Assembly (NCBI GenBank): GCA_030018605.1
Contig: JASEHP010000105.1
Location: 1 to 5,802 of the forward strand
Source of the DNA: Thermodesulfovibrionales bacterium
GTDB lineage: Bacteria; Nitrospirota; Thermodesulfovibrionia; Thermodesulfovibrionales; UBA1546
Direction: 5' to 3'
Length of the DNA: 5,802 nucleotides
The notes under the pieces are model-generated. The model had not been told where the DNA came from, did not search any database, and worked only from the letters and a program-made list of their open reading frames with translations. This document shows, in pieces, positions 5,629-5,802 of this stretch (positions within the stretch are counted from its first letter, which is position 1; each line of letters starts with the position of its first letter). The translations under genes were made by a program, and so were the position numbers.

Positions 5629-5802
5629 TTATTCATTATCTGAAAACAGAAACAAAATAGCAAATATCAAAATGATGCTCAAATCGCTAACCGACAGGAT
5701 TGGCTTTCGCTTTCCGCAGTCCGCCTGAGGCGGAATGATGTCGCTTAGGTAGCGTAAAATCTTCTGTGTAAAATCTTGCGGTAAAAAAGATAAGGGTGTA
5801 TT
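5629..5802 (-). CDS. Possible 3' end of a truncated upstream gene
   Basis: One minus-strand frame is open for 57 codons from the window edge to a TAA at 5631-5629, two bases before the ATG of the fusion gene. The fragment has a protein-like start (PQDFTQKILRYLSDI), a repeat-encoded PPQAD stretch (24-28) and a very hydrophobic tail (LSIILIFAILFLF, 41-53), which could be a C-terminal membrane anchor. The tight spacing would explain the missing ribosome binding site of the fusion gene through translational coupling. Against this, an open frame of this length can arise by chance, the segment holds a palindrome and a 14-base-period direct repeat that would be read in different phases, and I recognise no family. 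If non-coding, this is the repeat-bearing leader of the fusion gene. Confidence 0.38.
   Translation of the reverse strand, partial: NTPLSFLPQDFTQKILRYLSDIIPPQADCGKRKPILSVSDLSIILIFAILFLFSDNE
5654..5682 (-). promoter_or_regulatory. Weak promoter candidate for the fusion gene
   Basis: On the minus strand, TTGAGC (5682-5677) and TATTTT (5659-5654) are separated by 17 bases. Each matches its consensus at four of six positions. It would place the start of transcription about 20 bases before the ATG. The region is A/T-rich, so chance matches are easy, and it lies inside the possible upstream reading frame. Confidence 0.2.
5720..5734. repeat. Hairpin related to the linker palindrome at 3957-3971
   Basis: TCCGCC and GGCGGA form a perfect 6-bp stem around TGA (7 bp if the T and A of the loop pair across one base). 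Compared with 3957-3971, the outermost stem pair has changed from C-G to T-A on both sides and one loop base differs, so pairing is kept. Confidence 0.6.
5754..5777. repeat. Direct repeat of 10 bases, 14-base period
   Basis: GTAAAATCTT occurs at 5754-5763 and again at 5768-5777. A third, degraded copy (GTAAAAAAGA) begins at 5781. The spacing could suit paired protein binding sites, or it may be the remains of a low-complexity dispersed repeat. Confidence 0.5.

Overview
The window looks like chromosomal DNA from a Gram-negative, probably anaerobic or microaerophilic bacterium. It encodes a secreted octaheme cytochrome c and a lipoprotein with a canonical lipobox. Together with a three-part lipid enzyme of a type I associate with Nitrospirota and deltaproteobacterial (Desulfobacterota) genomes, this suggests one of those lineages. 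That placement is inference from gene content, and no rRNA or other phylogenetic marker is present. I see no tRNA, rRNA, CRISPR array, transposase or phage gene.

Plus strand, left half: a small palindrome sits at the left edge. It is followed by a hydroxylamine-oxidoreductase-like octaheme cytochrome c (58-1278) with a strong ribosome binding site. A very strong intrinsic terminator hairpin (1297-1337) separates it from a DUF2155-type lipoprotein (1359-1883), which starts with TTG only 21 bases beyond the hairpin. After a 131-base gap comes a radical SAM protein of the TIGR01212/YhcC/YtqA family (2015-2959).

Minus strand, right half: an 892-residue fusion protein (5626-2948) joins an acyl-adenylating (acyl-CoA synthetase-like) domain, an acyl carrier domain and a PlsC-type acyltransferase. 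Such a protein could activate a free fatty acid, hold it on its own carrier arm and pass it to a lysophospholipid. Its 3' end overlaps the 3' end of the radical SAM gene by 12 bases. Upstream of it, one minus-strand frame is open from the right edge of the window to a TAA two bases before its ATG. This may be the 3' end of a truncated upstream gene in the same operon, or repeat-bearing non-coding DNA.

The least ordinary signal is in the DNA of the fusion gene's linkers. The linker between the adenylation and carrier domains is encoded by two abutting perfect hairpins. The linker between the carrier and acyltransferase domains is encoded by a G-run array that meets the usual G-quadruplex pattern on the mRNA strand. 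A diverged copy of one hairpin, with a compensatory change at the stem base, lies in the upstream open frame and is read in the same phase. This looks like small repeat elements tolerated in frame in flexible linkers. No clear new multi-gene system is visible. The cytochrome and lipoprotein pair is the most plausible functional unit to follow up.
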